From Pectobacterium polonicum (GTDB taxonomy: Bacteria > Pseudomonadota > Gammaproteobacteria > Enterobacterales > Enterobacteriaceae), in assembly GCF_005497185.1 (NCBI RefSeq), contig NZ_RJTN01000015.1:1-64000 (forward strand): DNA of 64,000 bases, written 5' to 3'. Under the pieces are notes generated by a model that was given only the letters and a program-made list of their open reading frames with translations, was not told where the DNA came from and searched no databases. Position 1 is the first letter of the stretch, and each line of letters opens with the position of its first letter. This document shows, one piece after another, positions 11,380 to 20,764 of this stretch. Position numbers and translations under genes: made by a program.

Positions 11380-12384
11380 TTACGCCGACTGGCGGCGGAT
11401 TAACGGAGCCGCCACTTTCGCCCGGCACGCGGGTTCTTGTACCTGAGACTGGCGTCGGTCAAGCAACGCCAACGCCTGTGCCGCCATCGTTGCCGGGTCC
11501 TGACGAAACGTTGTCAACGCATAGGCATCCCATCCTGCGGCCGGAATATCGTCAAACCCAACAACCATAAGATCCTGCGGCACGGCAAGCCCACACTGCT
11601 TTGCGCGATCGATCACGCCAAACGCCACTAAATCGTTAACACAGAACACCGCGTCCGGTCTGGCAACTTTCGGGAGCGAAAACAGAGCCTGCCCCACCGT
11701 CAGCCCGTCGTCATAATCCGTATCACCACCGCGCACCACGGCCACAGGCAGCCCTAGCCGCTGAGCCTCATCACAAAACGCCTGTTCACGTTCCATGATA
11801 TTGGGCGTTGCCGACGCCGCGCCAGCCAGAGCCAGACGTGTTCTTCCTGATGAGGCAAACAGCCGCGCGGCCATCCTTGCTGCGGTATCATTATCAATGT
11901 GTACGCTGTCACACGCGGGTTCGTGCCGCCCGATGACAATCAGCGGCTGGCCGTTTAGCTGCGCCAGTTCGACAAATTCTTTCGGCGGCGAACCAGAAAG
12001 CACAATCGTTGCTTCCGCACGGTGACCAAACAAAATGGAACGCGCTGCGGCCATCGCTTCCCGCACATGGCTGGTGTTGATAAGAACAGGAATCGAGCCG
12101 CGTTGAATTAACGCCTGCGACAACTCTGCGACCAAATTGGCACGAAACCCGACTTCAGGGTGCGTCACCACCAGCCCCACCAGACGGCTGCTGTTCGCCA
12201 GCAGGCCACGCGCCAGATCGTTAACCTGATACCCTAACTCTTGTGCCGCGGTCATGACCTTGGCATAGGTAGCAGCCGACACGCTGGCGCCGGGGGTAAA
12301 ACTACGAGATACCGCCGAGCGCGATACACCCGCTCGACGTGCAACATCCTGTGCGCTGACATAACCCGGTTTACCCACCGTCAT
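11380..12384 (-). CDS. LacI-family transcriptional regulator of the adjacent importer operon
   Basis: 334 aa with an N-terminal LacI helix-turn-helix (SAQDVARRAGVSRSAVSRSF, about 9-28) and hinge, then a periplasmic-binding-protein-like ligand domain with the typical VVGFDDIPAAGWDAYALTTFRQD stretch cut here to its key residues GFDDI. Its start overlaps the upstream permease stop by 4 nt, so it is made from the same mRNA as the transporter, an uncommon but known arrangement for local regulators. A palindrome AAAACGTTTT at 16531-16540 is a candidate operator. The ligand is not predictable. Confidence 0.85.
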   Translation of the reverse strand: MTVGKPGYVSAQDVARRAGVSRSAVSRSFTPGASVSAATYAKVMTAAQELGYQVNDLARGLLANSSRLVGLVVTHPEVGFRANLVAELSQALIQRGSIPVLINTSHVREAMAAARSILFGHRAEATIVLSGSPPKEFVELAQLNGQPLIVIGRHEPACDSVHIDNDTAARMAARLFASSGRTRLALAGAASATPNIMEREQAFCDEAQRLGLPVAVVRGGDTDYDDGLTVGQALFSLPKVARPDAVFCVNDLVAFGVIDRAKQCGLAVPQDLMVVGFDDIPAAGWDAYALTTFRQDPATMAAQALALLDRRQSQVQEPACRAKVAAPLIRRQSA

Positions 12385-13187
12385 TTCCCAATCCTTGCCA
12401 TGACGTCGGCCTTCAAAAAACGTTCCACCACCAGCATGAACAGAACAGAAGGAATCAGCAGCACCAGCGCGGTAATAGAGGCGATCTGATAGTTACCGCC
12501 CGCCCCTGCGGTATAGAGCAGCAGCGGCATCATCTGTACATCCGGTGCCCCAACGAAGTAGCTGCCGGTAAATTCATCCAGCGATTCGAGGAAGACGAAG
12601 ATCGCTGATGCCATCAAACCTGGCATAGCCAGCGGCAGGGTAATATCGACAAAGGCACGCCACGGCCCGGCGCCAATCGACCGTGCCGCCTGTTCCATTT
12701 CACGCCCCACTGCCGAGAATGCCGCCGAGGCAATCCAGACCGCAAACACCAATCCGTGAACCGTGTGAACCAGCACAACCCCCAGCAACGTGCCGTTTAG
12801 TCCCCACTGATAAAACAGGCGGGCAATATTGACGTACACCGTCAGATTCGGAAACGCCTGTGGGATCAGGAATATCAGCAATATCAATCCACGAGCAGGC
12901 AGCGGCAGGCGCGCCAGCGCATATCCCGCCGGAATCGCCAGCGATAGCGAAGCCAGCACCGTGAACACCGCAACCAGCACGCTATTTCCCAACGCTTCCC
13001 ACGCCACACCGCGCGGCGAAAATACCCGCTTCCAGAAGGCAAAGCCCCAGTCATTCGGCAAGAGATGCGGATAGAACCATTTTTCCGCTACCGACCACAG
13101 CAGGAGATTAGCCAATGGCCCAAAAATCAAGAAGATTAGTGTCCCCAGAATCAGCATTCTCGGAACCCACCACAGTACGTTCTTCAT
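12381..13187 (-). CDS. ABC importer permease (second inner-membrane subunit)
   Basis: 268 aa with six hydrophobic segments and the EAA-loop signature EMEQAARSIGAGPWRAF near 176-192, the site that docks the ATPase. It resembles PotC/PhnV/UgpE-type permeases. It overlaps the first permease stop by 4 nt and the LacI regulator start by 4 nt, indicating translational coupling within one operon. Confidence 0.87.
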   Translation of the reverse strand: MKNVLWWVPRMLILGTLIFLIFGPLANLLLWSVAEKWFYPHLLPNDWGFAFWKRVFSPRGVAWEALGNSVLVAVFTVLASLSLAIPAGYALARLPLPARGLILLIFLIPQAFPNLTVYVNIARLFYQWGLNGTLLGVVLVHTVHGLVFAVWIASAAFSAVGREMEQAARSIGAGPWRAFVDITLPLAMPGLMASAIFVFLESLDEFTGSYFVGAPDVQMMPLLLYTAGAGGNYQIASITALVLLIPSVLFMLVVERFLKADVMARIGK

Positions 13188-14023
13188 GCCTTCTCCCTCA
13201 TGTTCAAGCGGAGATAAATCACAGCAAACAGGCCAGTCATCAGCAGAGAAATCACCCCCAACGCATTCGCTACGCCATAATCGCCGTAGGCGTTAATGCG
13301 GAAGGCAATATTAGCGGTGAGCATCGTCGGCGACTGGGCGTTGATCATCATCGGCACGGACAGTACCGACATCATGGTGACAAAAGAGAGAATGAGCCCA
13401 GTGAGCAGCGTTTGCCCAACCTGAGGCACCACAATTTCACACAGGATTCGCAGGCGCGATGCGCCTAAATTACGGGCGGATTCGATCATCGTGCGATCCA
13501 GTGACGCCATCGCGCCAGCTACCAGCAGCGCCACAAACGGCGTCTGTTTCCAGACAAAGGCGAACACGATGCCGCGCCAGTCCAGCCAATTGCTGGCGCT
13601 GGCTATATCAACAATACCGAGCGTATCCAGCGCGCCATTCAGCCAGCCGTTTTTGGCCAGAAACGTGCGTAAAATTTGCCCGGTCACGATAAACGGAATA
13701 AACAGCGGCCAGCGATAGACCCAGCGCAGCAGCGCCACCATGCGCGGGCTTTCCCCCAGCGTCAGGTAGCCGCCGATCATGACGGACAGCAGGCCGATCA
13801 GCAGCGTCGCGAGGCTCACAATCAGTAAGGTAAACAGGATATCGGGCAGATACAGCGTCAATGCCGTGACAAAATTATCAATGCCTACGCCATTCTGACT
13901 GACGAAAGCGCCCCCAACCGACAGCCCCAGCGGTACGATAAAACAGACAGCCACCACCGCCAACGCGGGTAGCACAAGCGCGATCCCCGCGAGTCGGGAA
14001 GAGAATTGGGATACTTGCAACAT
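13184..14023 (-). CDS. ABC importer permease (first inner-membrane subunit)
   Basis: 279 aa with six hydrophobic segments and an EAA-loop motif ESARNLGASRLRILCE near 182-197. It is PotB/PhnU-like and pairs with the downstream permease, whose start it overlaps (ATGA). It follows the binding-protein gene by 70 nt. Substrate must be inferred from the operon: a phosphodiester or phosphonate-type compound is suggested by the phosphodiesterase and the Pho box. Confidence 0.87.
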   Translation of the reverse strand: MLQVSQFSSRLAGIALVLPALAVVAVCFIVPLGLSVGGAFVSQNGVGIDNFVTALTLYLPDILFTLLIVSLATLLIGLLSVMIGGYLTLGESPRMVALLRWVYRWPLFIPFIVTGQILRTFLAKNGWLNGALDTLGIVDIASASNWLDWRGIVFAFVWKQTPFVALLVAGAMASLDRTMIESARNLGASRLRILCEIVVPQVGQTLLTGLILSFVTMMSVLSVPMMINAQSPTMLTANIAFRINAYGDYGVANALGVISLLMTGLFAVIYLRLNMREKA

Positions 14024-14093
14024 GAAGGTCTCCGCGCTCTGACCTCATCCCGCCAGAGCGCCTGTAATACTAAGGATATATACAGCGAGTGGA

Positions 14094-15227
14094 TTATTTC
14101 GCCATCGCCTGCTCATAGGCGTTTAAAATCGCAGTGTGATAAGGCGCGATAGGGAACGTCTTGCCTTTGCTCGCCAGCTCATCCGGCGTCACATCGGTGA
14201 ACAGACGCTGCCATACCACAGGCTTTAGCTCGGCCTGAACGTACTTGGCATCGATCCCCGGATACCAGTTAAAGCGCTCTACAATTCCTTCAGCCTGTAC
14301 TTTGGCGCTGGTTGCCAGCTCGACAAACTGTTTAGCCAGTTCACGATTCGGTGCCTGCGCGGGGATGACATAGTGCATCGGCTGCCCTGGCATACCCGGT
14401 GCAGGAAGCAGCAGCTTAAAGTTGTCCGGCAGTTGTCCACTCGCTTTCCAGGAATAGAACATGTCGACCCATACCGGCCCCATGGCAATTTCGCCACGGC
14501 TCAACATGTCGAGCGTGCCCGCATTGCCCGGCGTCAGCGTCACGTTCTTGTTAAAGGCTTTCAGGCGTTCAAACGCGGGTTGCCATTTCTTCGCTTCCGC
14601 CTCATCAAACGGTCCGTTCATTAACTTCTGGGCATCGCCGCCGTAAGCGTAAATCCAGCCCATGACAAAGCTCACGCCCGATGCACCGCCTTTAATACCG
14701 TTGTAGCCGAACATCTTCGGATTCGCGGCTGCCCACTGTTGGATTTCGTCATAACTTTTAGGCGGATTCGCTACCATGCTGGGGTTATAGGCCAGCGCCG
14801 TCTGGCTACTGAACATCGGCATGACATAGCCTTTCACGTCTGTGCCCATGGCTTTATCCGCAGCAGCCATGCTGACCAGCTTGCCGCTGGCGATATCATC
14901 GCGATATTTCAGCAGGTCGCCCTTTTGCACCATCGGGCCGACAAATTTCTCATGCACGACCGCCACATCGGTGTCCCAGACTTTGGCACCGGCGGCCTGC
15001 TGTGCATTGAAACGCTCAAGAATCTTCTGCGACCCTGCATCACCTGGCCCAGTGCCGACAGCGCGTACTTTCACGCCGGGATGCTGCTTTTCAAACAGCG
15101 GCCCTAAGTATTCATTCACATAGTCGACCATGTTCTGGTCGCCCGCCGTCAACACCGTTAATTCCTGTGCCTGTACCGCCGCCAGCGGCGTACTCATCAT
15201 CAGCGTTGCAGCAAAAATGCGTTTCAT
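14094..15227 (-). CDS. Periplasmic extracellular solute-binding protein of the importer
   Basis: The ATG at 15227 gives 377 aa starting MKRIFAATLMMSTPLAAVQAQE, with a signal peptide cleaved near AQA-QE; GGAG precedes it by 9 nt. A TTG at 15242 would add five residues and is less likely. The mature part looks like a PotD/iron-type family 1 binding protein (ELTVLTAGDQNMVDYV at the start, GPVWVDMFYSWKASG later). The likely cargo is a small phosphorus-containing solute, which is inference from neighbours. Confidence 0.86.
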   Translation of the reverse strand: MKRIFAATLMMSTPLAAVQAQELTVLTAGDQNMVDYVNEYLGPLFEKQHPGVKVRAVGTGPGDAGSQKILERFNAQQAAGAKVWDTDVAVVHEKFVGPMVQKGDLLKYRDDIASGKLVSMAAADKAMGTDVKGYVMPMFSSQTALAYNPSMVANPPKSYDEIQQWAAANPKMFGYNGIKGGASGVSFVMGWIYAYGGDAQKLMNGPFDEAEAKKWQPAFERLKAFNKNVTLTPGNAGTLDMLSRGEIAMGPVWVDMFYSWKASGQLPDNFKLLLPAPGMPGQPMHYVIPAQAPNRELAKQFVELATSAKVQAEGIVERFNWYPGIDAKYVQAELKPVVWQRLFTDVTPDELASKGKTFPIAPYHTAILNAYEQAMAK

Positions 15228-15249
15228 ATCATTTGTCTCCAATTCAGGA

Positions 15250-16416
15250 TCAGGCCGTCAGGCCGGGAAGCGAGGAATAACGTGAAGTGGTATTGGGTTC
15301 CGCTGTCGAAGAGGTAGCCTCTTCTGCCAGTGGGAAAAGAAACAGCGCCTCGGCGGGAATCTGCACGGCAACCCGCTGCCCGATAGCATAGGGATGTGAT
15401 GCATGAACCTGTATCCGCCAGGTGCCGCTGGAAATCGTATGCAACCAGTATCCGCCGGGGTAGGTCTGTGCCTGTACCGTGCCGTAGCGCATCAACATGC
15501 CGGGCTGAATGAGCGGAACCTCTGCTGGATCGTAAAGTTGAGCAGCCTCCGCGCGAAAGCGCGCTTCTATCGGGCCGGGCGGTAGCGACGTGTTTACCGG
15601 CACCAGTGAATGGCTTTCTGTATCCTCAGGAATCGTCAACGTATCGCCATCATAGCGCGCTTCCAGCACGAGCCGATTCTCCGCCCCCATAAACGCCGCG
15701 ACAAACGCGCTGGCCGGATGGTGGTACACCTCTTGCGGGCTACCCGCCTGCATGATGCGACCCTGATTCAAAATCACGATACGATCCGCCATCACCATCG
15801 CTTCTTCCCGATCGTGCGTCACGTGGATCGCAGTCAACCCCAGCCGCTGTTGCAGCGCACGGATCTCATCACGTAGCTGTAGGCGAATACGGGTATCCAG
15901 ATTGGAGAGCGGTTCGTCCAGCAGCAGAATATCGGGCCGTACCGCCAGCGCACGACCCAAGGCGACGCGCTGGCGCTGTCCACCAGACAGTTCCGCTGGC
16001 TTACGAGCGCTCAGGCCCGTCAAACCCAGCATGGTTTCCAGCTCAGCCACCCGGCTGGCAATTTCCGCACGCGGGACGCGGCGCAAACGCAGTCCGTAAG
16101 CAATATGCTGCGCCACCGTCATGTGCGGCCATAGCGCATAGCTCTGAAACACCAGCGCCATTCCGCGTTTCTCTGGCGGCGCTTGCGTCATATCCTGCCC
16201 GTTAACGCGAATCGCCCCCGCTCGTGGTGACGAGAATCCAGCAACCGTACGCAGTAACGTCGTCTTGCCGCATCCTGACGAACCGAGCAACGCCACGAAC
16301 TCGCCCTGCGCAATCTCCAGATGGATATCGTTCAATACGGCTGTCGTGCCGTATCCAACATGTAGATGGTCGATGACAATGTGCGGGGCTGCCGCAGAGG
16401 AAGTTGTTTTTTGCAC
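15250..16416 (-). CDS. ABC importer ATP-binding subunit (MalK/PotA type)
   Basis: Cytoplasmic ATPase with Walker A (GSSGCGKTTL), signature [16 protein letters not shown], Walker [12 protein letters not shown] and the switch histidine in THDREEAM, followed by a C-terminal TOBE-like domain from about residue 240. It is the first gene of the six-gene operon. No ATG is available: the frame is open to a TTG at 16440, but the GTG at 16416 has GGAA 9 nt upstream and gives 388 aa, so I prefer it. The binding-protein start follows 22 nt later. Confidence 0.88.
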   Translation of the reverse strand: MQKTTSSAAAPHIVIDHLHVGYGTTAVLNDIHLEIAQGEFVALLGSSGCGKTTLLRTVAGFSSPRAGAIRVNGQDMTQAPPEKRGMALVFQSYALWPHMTVAQHIAYGLRLRRVPRAEIASRVAELETMLGLTGLSARKPAELSGGQRQRVALGRALAVRPDILLLDEPLSNLDTRIRLQLRDEIRALQQRLGLTAIHVTHDREEAMVMADRIVILNQGRIMQAGSPQEVYHHPASAFVAAFMGAENRLVLEARYDGDTLTIPEDTESHSLVPVNTSLPPGPIEARFRAEAAQLYDPAEVPLIQPGMLMRYGTVQAQTYPGGYWLHTISSGTWRIQVHASHPYAIGQRVAVQIPAEALFLFPLAEEATSSTAEPNTTSRYSSLPGLTA

Positions 16417-16489
16417 AGCTGTGCATTCCACGATAAGCAAACAATGCGCTGATTGTGCGGTGACATCGTGTCAGTGGCGTGTTGCCACC

Positions 16490-16507
16490 GTGACATTTCA
16501 ATGACAC
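16490..16507 (-). promoter_or_regulatory. Candidate Pho box upstream of the phosphodiesterase/ABC operon
   Basis: The minus strand reads GTGTCAT TGAA ATGTCAC, two 7-bp half-sites 11 bp apart. Against the PhoB consensus CTGTCAT-A/T4-CTGTCAC, only the first base of each half-site differs. It lies 74-91 nt upstream of the chosen start of the operon's first gene and is in the correct orientation. A further GTGACAT on the plus strand (16460-16466) is out of register. Confidence 0.65.
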
Positions 16508-16530
16508 GAATGACGGGGAAAATAGCAGCG

Positions 16531-16540
16531 AAAACGTTTT
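16531..16540. promoter_or_regulatory. Candidate LacI-family operator
   Basis: AAAACGTTTT is a perfect palindrome with the central CG typical of LacI/GalR-family operators, flanked by AGCG on both sides. It sits about 115 nt upstream of the operon that encodes a LacI-family protein. Other inverted repeats closer to the start (GTGGC/GCCAC, 16474-16488) are alternatives. Confidence 0.4.
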
Positions 16541-16576
16541 AGCGAGAAGGGAAACGAGGGAATGGGTCTCTTAGTA

Positions 16577-16608
16577 TTGGCCATCTCCCCATACGCGGAG
16601 ACGGCCAA
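16577..16608 (-). terminator. Terminator-like hairpin after metL
   Basis: TTGGCCATCTCC (16577-16588) pairs with GGAGACGGCCAA (16597-16608) with one G-T pair, giving a 12-bp stem and 8-nt loop just downstream of the metL stop. There is no long T run, so termination may be partial. Confidence 0.5.
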
Positions 16609-16633
16609 CGGTATATTGCGCTTACAGCAGATT

Positions 16634-19069
16634 TTACAGTAACTGTGCCAGACGGTTTAGGTCAGATTGAAGCGCACCCGCCGTGACATCGCGCCCTGCA
16701 CCTGGCCCACGGATAACCAACGGGTTATCCCGATACCAGCGGCTTTCAATCGCAAACACGTTATCACCCGGCAGCAGCGAGGCCAGCGGATGATCGGGGC
16801 GAACCGCTTCAACGCCCACACGCGCTTTACCATTGCTGTCAAAGCGTGCGACGTGACGCAGAACTAAGCCCATTTCCTGTGCCGCTTCCAGACGTTGCAG
16901 CATCTGCTCGTTCAGCGAATCGCCGTTTTCAAAGAAGTAATCGACTGATCCCTGTTCACAGCCCGGCGGCACTAGCGACTCAACCCGCACCTGACTCGGT
17001 TCGATATCATATCCCGCCTCACGTGCCAGAATCACCAGCTTGCGCATGACGTCCTGACCGGAAAGGTCAACGCGCGGATCGGGCTCCGTCAGCCCCTGCT
17101 GGCACGCCTGATCGACCAGATCGGTGAACGGTACGGTGCCATCGAACTGCAAAAACAGCCAGGAGAGCGTGCCGGAGAAAATCCCGCTGATCGCCAGAAT
17201 ACTGTCGCCACTTTCCCGTAAATCGCGTACGGCAAAGTTGACCGGCAAACCTGCGCCCACCGTCGCGTTATACAACCAGTGGCGATCCGTTTTCGCGAAG
17301 GCATCACGAATCTGGCGATAGTTATTGCCGCCGGATGCACCTGCCAGTTTATTGGCGCTGATGACATGGAAGCCGTAGCTGGCGAAATCCAGATACAGAT
17401 CGGCGACCGACTCACTGGCTGTCACATCCAGCACCACCAAATCATCAAAGGGGTGCGCACGCATCCACAGGAACAGATCTTCACCATCCCGCTCTTGCGC
17501 TTCACTTTCGAAGAAAGCCAATGCGCGGCTGGCATCCAGCCCGTCATAGTTCAAGAGACTGCGCGTGCTGTCCACCACACCAGCCAGTACAAACTCAAAG
17601 CCGGTACGGGCAGACAGGTTGCTCTGCTCACGTGCAAACAGCTCCAGCCAGCGTGAACCAATATTTCCCTTACCGAACAGCACCAGACCAATGCGCTTTT
17701 CGGCACGGAACAGCGAATGGTGCAAACCGCGAATCAAATGCTCTGTCGGACCAACGCGCAGAACAGCGACCAGACTGATGCCATCATCGGCCTGGCGGAC
17801 AAATTCAATCGGCTGATCTTTCAACTGCTGATAAAAACGGTGGCTGTGCAGCGGATTTTTACCTACACCCGCCCCGACCATCGCCACCATCGCTAATCCA
17901 TCACGCTCGCTGAGTTCCACAGGCAGCTTGGCCTGTGTCAGCAACTGTAATGCGCTCTCCACCACTTCGGAGGTGTAACACAGTTGCAGCAGGCTACGAT
18001 CCTGATGTGCACCTATTGCCAGTGGTTTCAACTGCGCACGGTTCAGAAGCTGTTCGACCTCTTTTTGCAGCAGCACGAAATCGTGTTCGGAAGGCACCTG
18101 AACTTCAATCAGGCACACATCATCATGGCTGGTGACAATTTTGGCACCCGTCCCTGAGGCCAGCACGCGTTCGATACGCGTCGACCCTTGTTCAGGCTGA
18201 TAGCTGCAACGCAGTTGCAGATCGATATCGCTACCGGAAACGGGCTGTAAAGTACGCGTATGCAGCACTGGTGCTGCCAGACGTGCCAGTTCGCTGGCTT
18301 CATCCAACCGCAGCAGTGGCAGCAGACAAGCATCTTTTACTTTGCGTGGGTCAGCGCTATACACCCCGGCGACATCGCTCCAGATGGTGACACGTTCAAC
18401 CCCAGCCAGCGCACCGATTTGCGTCGCGGAGTAGTCACTCCCGTTGCGCCCCAGCAGTACCGTTTCACCCGCGTCATTGCGGCAGATAAAACCGGTTACC
18501 ACTAAACGCTGCCCTGAATGTTGCGTCAGATATTGCTGCAACAGCGGCCAGGAACGACCTTCATCAACCTGCGGCTGCGCGGCACGTTCCGCGCAGAGAA
18601 AATCACGCGCATCCAGCCAGGCTGCATTCATATCTCGATGATTCAGTACGGCCGACATCAAACGAGCTGACCAGATTTCACCGTGTCCAACCACTTCGGC
18701 ATAGACGGCATCCGTCATCTTGCCATCCAGCAGCGCAGCCAAACGCTCCAGATCGCGAATAAACTGGGCTGTCAGCGCCTCTGCCTCTTGCGCAGGCAAA
18801 AGCCCGGTAATCAGTTCACTGTGATAGCGACGTAATGCCTGTTGAACCTGATGCGCCGACAGACGATCGCTCTGGCTCAGTTTTAACCAGCTAATCAACT
18901 GGTTTGTGGTACTGCCTGCGGCAGACACCACCATCAAATCTCCGGGGTGGCTATATTCCGCCATAATACCGGCTACGCGCAGGTAACACTTCACATCGGC
19001 CAGACTGCTACCGCCAAACTTATGCAGTTGTCGGCCTGTTACCGATGGCGCTACTCCTAATGCACTCAT
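16634..19069 (-). CDS. metL: Bifunctional aspartate kinase II / homoserine dehydrogenase II MetL
   Basis: Catalyses the first and third steps from aspartate to homoserine, the methionine-regulated isozyme. The 811-aa protein (E. coli 810) has an N-terminal kinase domain with LHKFGGSSLADVKCY (about 15-29) and LGRNGSDYSATQIGAL, a central interface region, and a C-terminal dehydrogenase with the NAD(P)-binding GKGNIGSRWLEL near 460 and SANKLAGASG. It begins 2 nt after the metB stop, so metBL is a single operon under MetJ control. Confidence 0.97.
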   Translation of the reverse strand: MSALGVAPSVTGRQLHKFGGSSLADVKCYLRVAGIMAEYSHPGDLMVVSAAGSTTNQLISWLKLSQSDRLSAHQVQQALRRYHSELITGLLPAQEAEALTAQFIRDLERLAALLDGKMTDAVYAEVVGHGEIWSARLMSAVLNHRDMNAAWLDARDFLCAERAAQPQVDEGRSWPLLQQYLTQHSGQRLVVTGFICRNDAGETVLLGRNGSDYSATQIGALAGVERVTIWSDVAGVYSADPRKVKDACLLPLLRLDEASELARLAAPVLHTRTLQPVSGSDIDLQLRCSYQPEQGSTRIERVLASGTGAKIVTSHDDVCLIEVQVPSEHDFVLLQKEVEQLLNRAQLKPLAIGAHQDRSLLQLCYTSEVVESALQLLTQAKLPVELSERDGLAMVAMVGAGVGKNPLHSHRFYQQLKDQPIEFVRQADDGISLVAVLRVGPTEHLIRGLHHSLFRAEKRIGLVLFGKGNIGSRWLELFAREQSNLSARTGFEFVLAGVVDSTRSLLNYDGLDASRALAFFESEAQERDGEDLFLWMRAHPFDDLVVLDVTASESVADLYLDFASYGFHVISANKLAGASGGNNYRQIRDAFAKTDRHWLYNATVGAGLPVNFAVRDLRESGDSILAISGIFSGTLSWLFLQFDGTVPFTDLVDQACQQGLTEPDPRVDLSGQDVMRKLVILAREAGYDIEPSQVRVESLVPPGCEQGSVDYFFENGDSLNEQMLQRLEAAQEMGLVLRHVARFDSNGKARVGVEAVRPDHPLASLLPGDNVFAIESRWYRDNPLVIRGPGAGRDVTAGALQSDLNRLAQLL

Positions 19070-19071
19070 TC

Positions 19072-20232
19072 TTACCTCTTGGCTGCGGCTTGAAACGCAC
19101 GATCCAGATCGGCAACCAGATCATCGCCGTCTTCAATGCCGGTAGAAATACGCAGTAATGTTTCAGAGATACCCGCTGCGGCACGCGCCTCCGGTGCCAT
19201 ACCCGCATGCGTCATCGTTGCCGCATGCGAGATTAGACTCTCAACGCCACCTAGCGATTCCGCCAGCGTAAACAGCTCCAGCGAGGCCAGAAAACGCCGC
19301 AGAGTGTCTTCATCTCCATCCAGCTCAAAACTTAGCATAGCGCCAAAGCCAGATTGTTGACGGCGGGCAATATCATGGCCGGGATTGTTCGGCAGTGAAG
19401 GATGATACAGTGCCTTCACCAGTGGCTGCGTCTGTAAGAATTCAACCACTTGTTGCGCATTACGCTGCGCGGCCGCCATACGCGGCGATAAGGTACGCAG
19501 GCCACGGAGCAGCAGATAGCTGTCGAACGCCGCCCCCGTGACACCAATGTTGTTCGCCCACCAGGCCAGTTCAGTAATGGTGTCGGCATCTTTGGCGATC
19601 ACCGCACCTGCGACCACATCAGAGTGACCATTCAGGTACTTGGTACACGAATGCACCACCAGATCGGCGCCCAGTTCCAGCGGCTTCTGCAACGCCGGGC
19701 TCAGGAAGGTGTTATCCACTACGCTGACCGCGCCTGCTTCCCGCGCAGCCTGACAAATCGCGGCAATATCCACGACGCGCAGCAGCGGATTGCTCGGGCT
19801 TTCCACCAGCACCAGCTTCGGTTTTTCTGCCAATGCGGCATTGAGCGCATCGGTATCACTTTGATCGACAAATTTAACGCGAAACGCCCCGCGCTTGCTC
19901 AGGCTGTCAAACAGACGATAGCTGCCACCGTAGCAATCATGCGGTGCCACCAGCAGATCGCCGGGACGCAGGAATACCGTGCAAACCAGCATAATCGCCG
20001 ACATTCCGCTGCTCGTCATTACCGCACCAGCGCCACCTTCCAGTTCGGCAAGCGCACGCTGCACGACATCACGCGTAGGGTTACCGCGACGCGAATAGTC
20101 GTGTACGCGTGGCTGGTTGAATCCGGTAAAGTTATACGTGCTGGAAAGGTGAATGGGGGGGACGACGCAGCCATACTGCTCGTCATCATTTAACCCACTG
20201 CGGACTGCGATCGTTGCCTGTTTACGCGTCAT
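19072..20232 (-). CDS. metB: Cystathionine gamma-synthase MetB
   Basis: PLP enzyme joining O-succinylhomoserine and cysteine to form cystathionine. The ATG at 20232 gives 386 aa (same as E. coli) starting MTRKQATIAVRSG; the frame extends upstream through the operator region without homology. The PLP lysine is Lys198 in SCTKYLNGHSD, with VVDNTFLSPA upstream. It is divergent from metJ, with shared MetJ operators at 20293-20324. Confidence 0.97.
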   Translation of the reverse strand: MTRKQATIAVRSGLNDDEQYGCVVPPIHLSSTYNFTGFNQPRVHDYSRRGNPTRDVVQRALAELEGGAGAVMTSSGMSAIMLVCTVFLRPGDLLVAPHDCYGGSYRLFDSLSKRGAFRVKFVDQSDTDALNAALAEKPKLVLVESPSNPLLRVVDIAAICQAAREAGAVSVVDNTFLSPALQKPLELGADLVVHSCTKYLNGHSDVVAGAVIAKDADTITELAWWANNIGVTGAAFDSYLLLRGLRTLSPRMAAAQRNAQQVVEFLQTQPLVKALYHPSLPNNPGHDIARRQQSGFGAMLSFELDGDEDTLRRFLASLELFTLAESLGGVESLISHAATMTHAGMAPEARAAAGISETLLRISTGIEDGDDLVADLDRAFQAAAKR

Positions 20233-20292
20233 CGGCTCTTTTCCTGGCTGGAGACTGAAAAATAGGAACTTAAGAGTAAACGCAGTTTTAAT

Positions 20293-20324
20293 GGACGTCA
20301 ACACATCTAGACATCTAAACTTCT
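20293..20324. promoter_or_regulatory. MetJ operator between metB and metJ
   Basis: Four consecutive 8-bp units read GGACGTCA, ACACATCT, AGACATCT, AAACTTCT against the met box AGACGTCT. The array lies about 60 nt upstream of metB and 95 nt upstream of metJ, so it can repress both. Confidence 0.88.
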
Positions 20325-20418
20325 TTGCGTATAGATTGAGCATAAGCATAATAACCGCTAGAATTGTGGCATTTCATGACAGATGCTGTCTTCATTAGAT
20401 TAATTTTTAAGGTATCCC

Positions 20419-20736
20419 ATGGCTGAGTGGAACGGCGAGTATGTCAGCCCTTACGCTGAACACGGTAAAAAAAGCGAACAGGTCAAGAAGATAACAGTAT
20501 CTATTCCCTTGAAAGTATTGAAGATACTAACTGACGAACGCACACGTCGTCAGGTGAACAACCTGCGCCACGCCACCAACAGCGAGCTGCTGTGCGAAGC
20601 GTTTCTGCATGCGTTCACAGGACAACCGTTGCCGAATGACGAAGACCTGCGTAAAGAACGCAGCGATGAAATTCCTGAAGCAGCGAAGATCATCATGCGT
20701 GAAATGGGCATCGACCCGGATACGTGGGAATACTGA
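20419..20736 (+). CDS. metJ: Methionine repressor MetJ
   Basis: Ribbon-helix-helix repressor that binds met boxes with S-adenosylmethionine as corepressor. It has 105 aa, the standard length, starting [19 protein letters not shown]; the DNA-contacting beta strand is KKITVSIPL (about 23-31). It is divergent from metBL, and its operators appear twice in this window (20293-20324 and 10083-10114). A strong terminator follows. Confidence 0.97.
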
Positions 20737-20764
20737 TCGCGTTTGCACTATCGATTTTCTTGCT

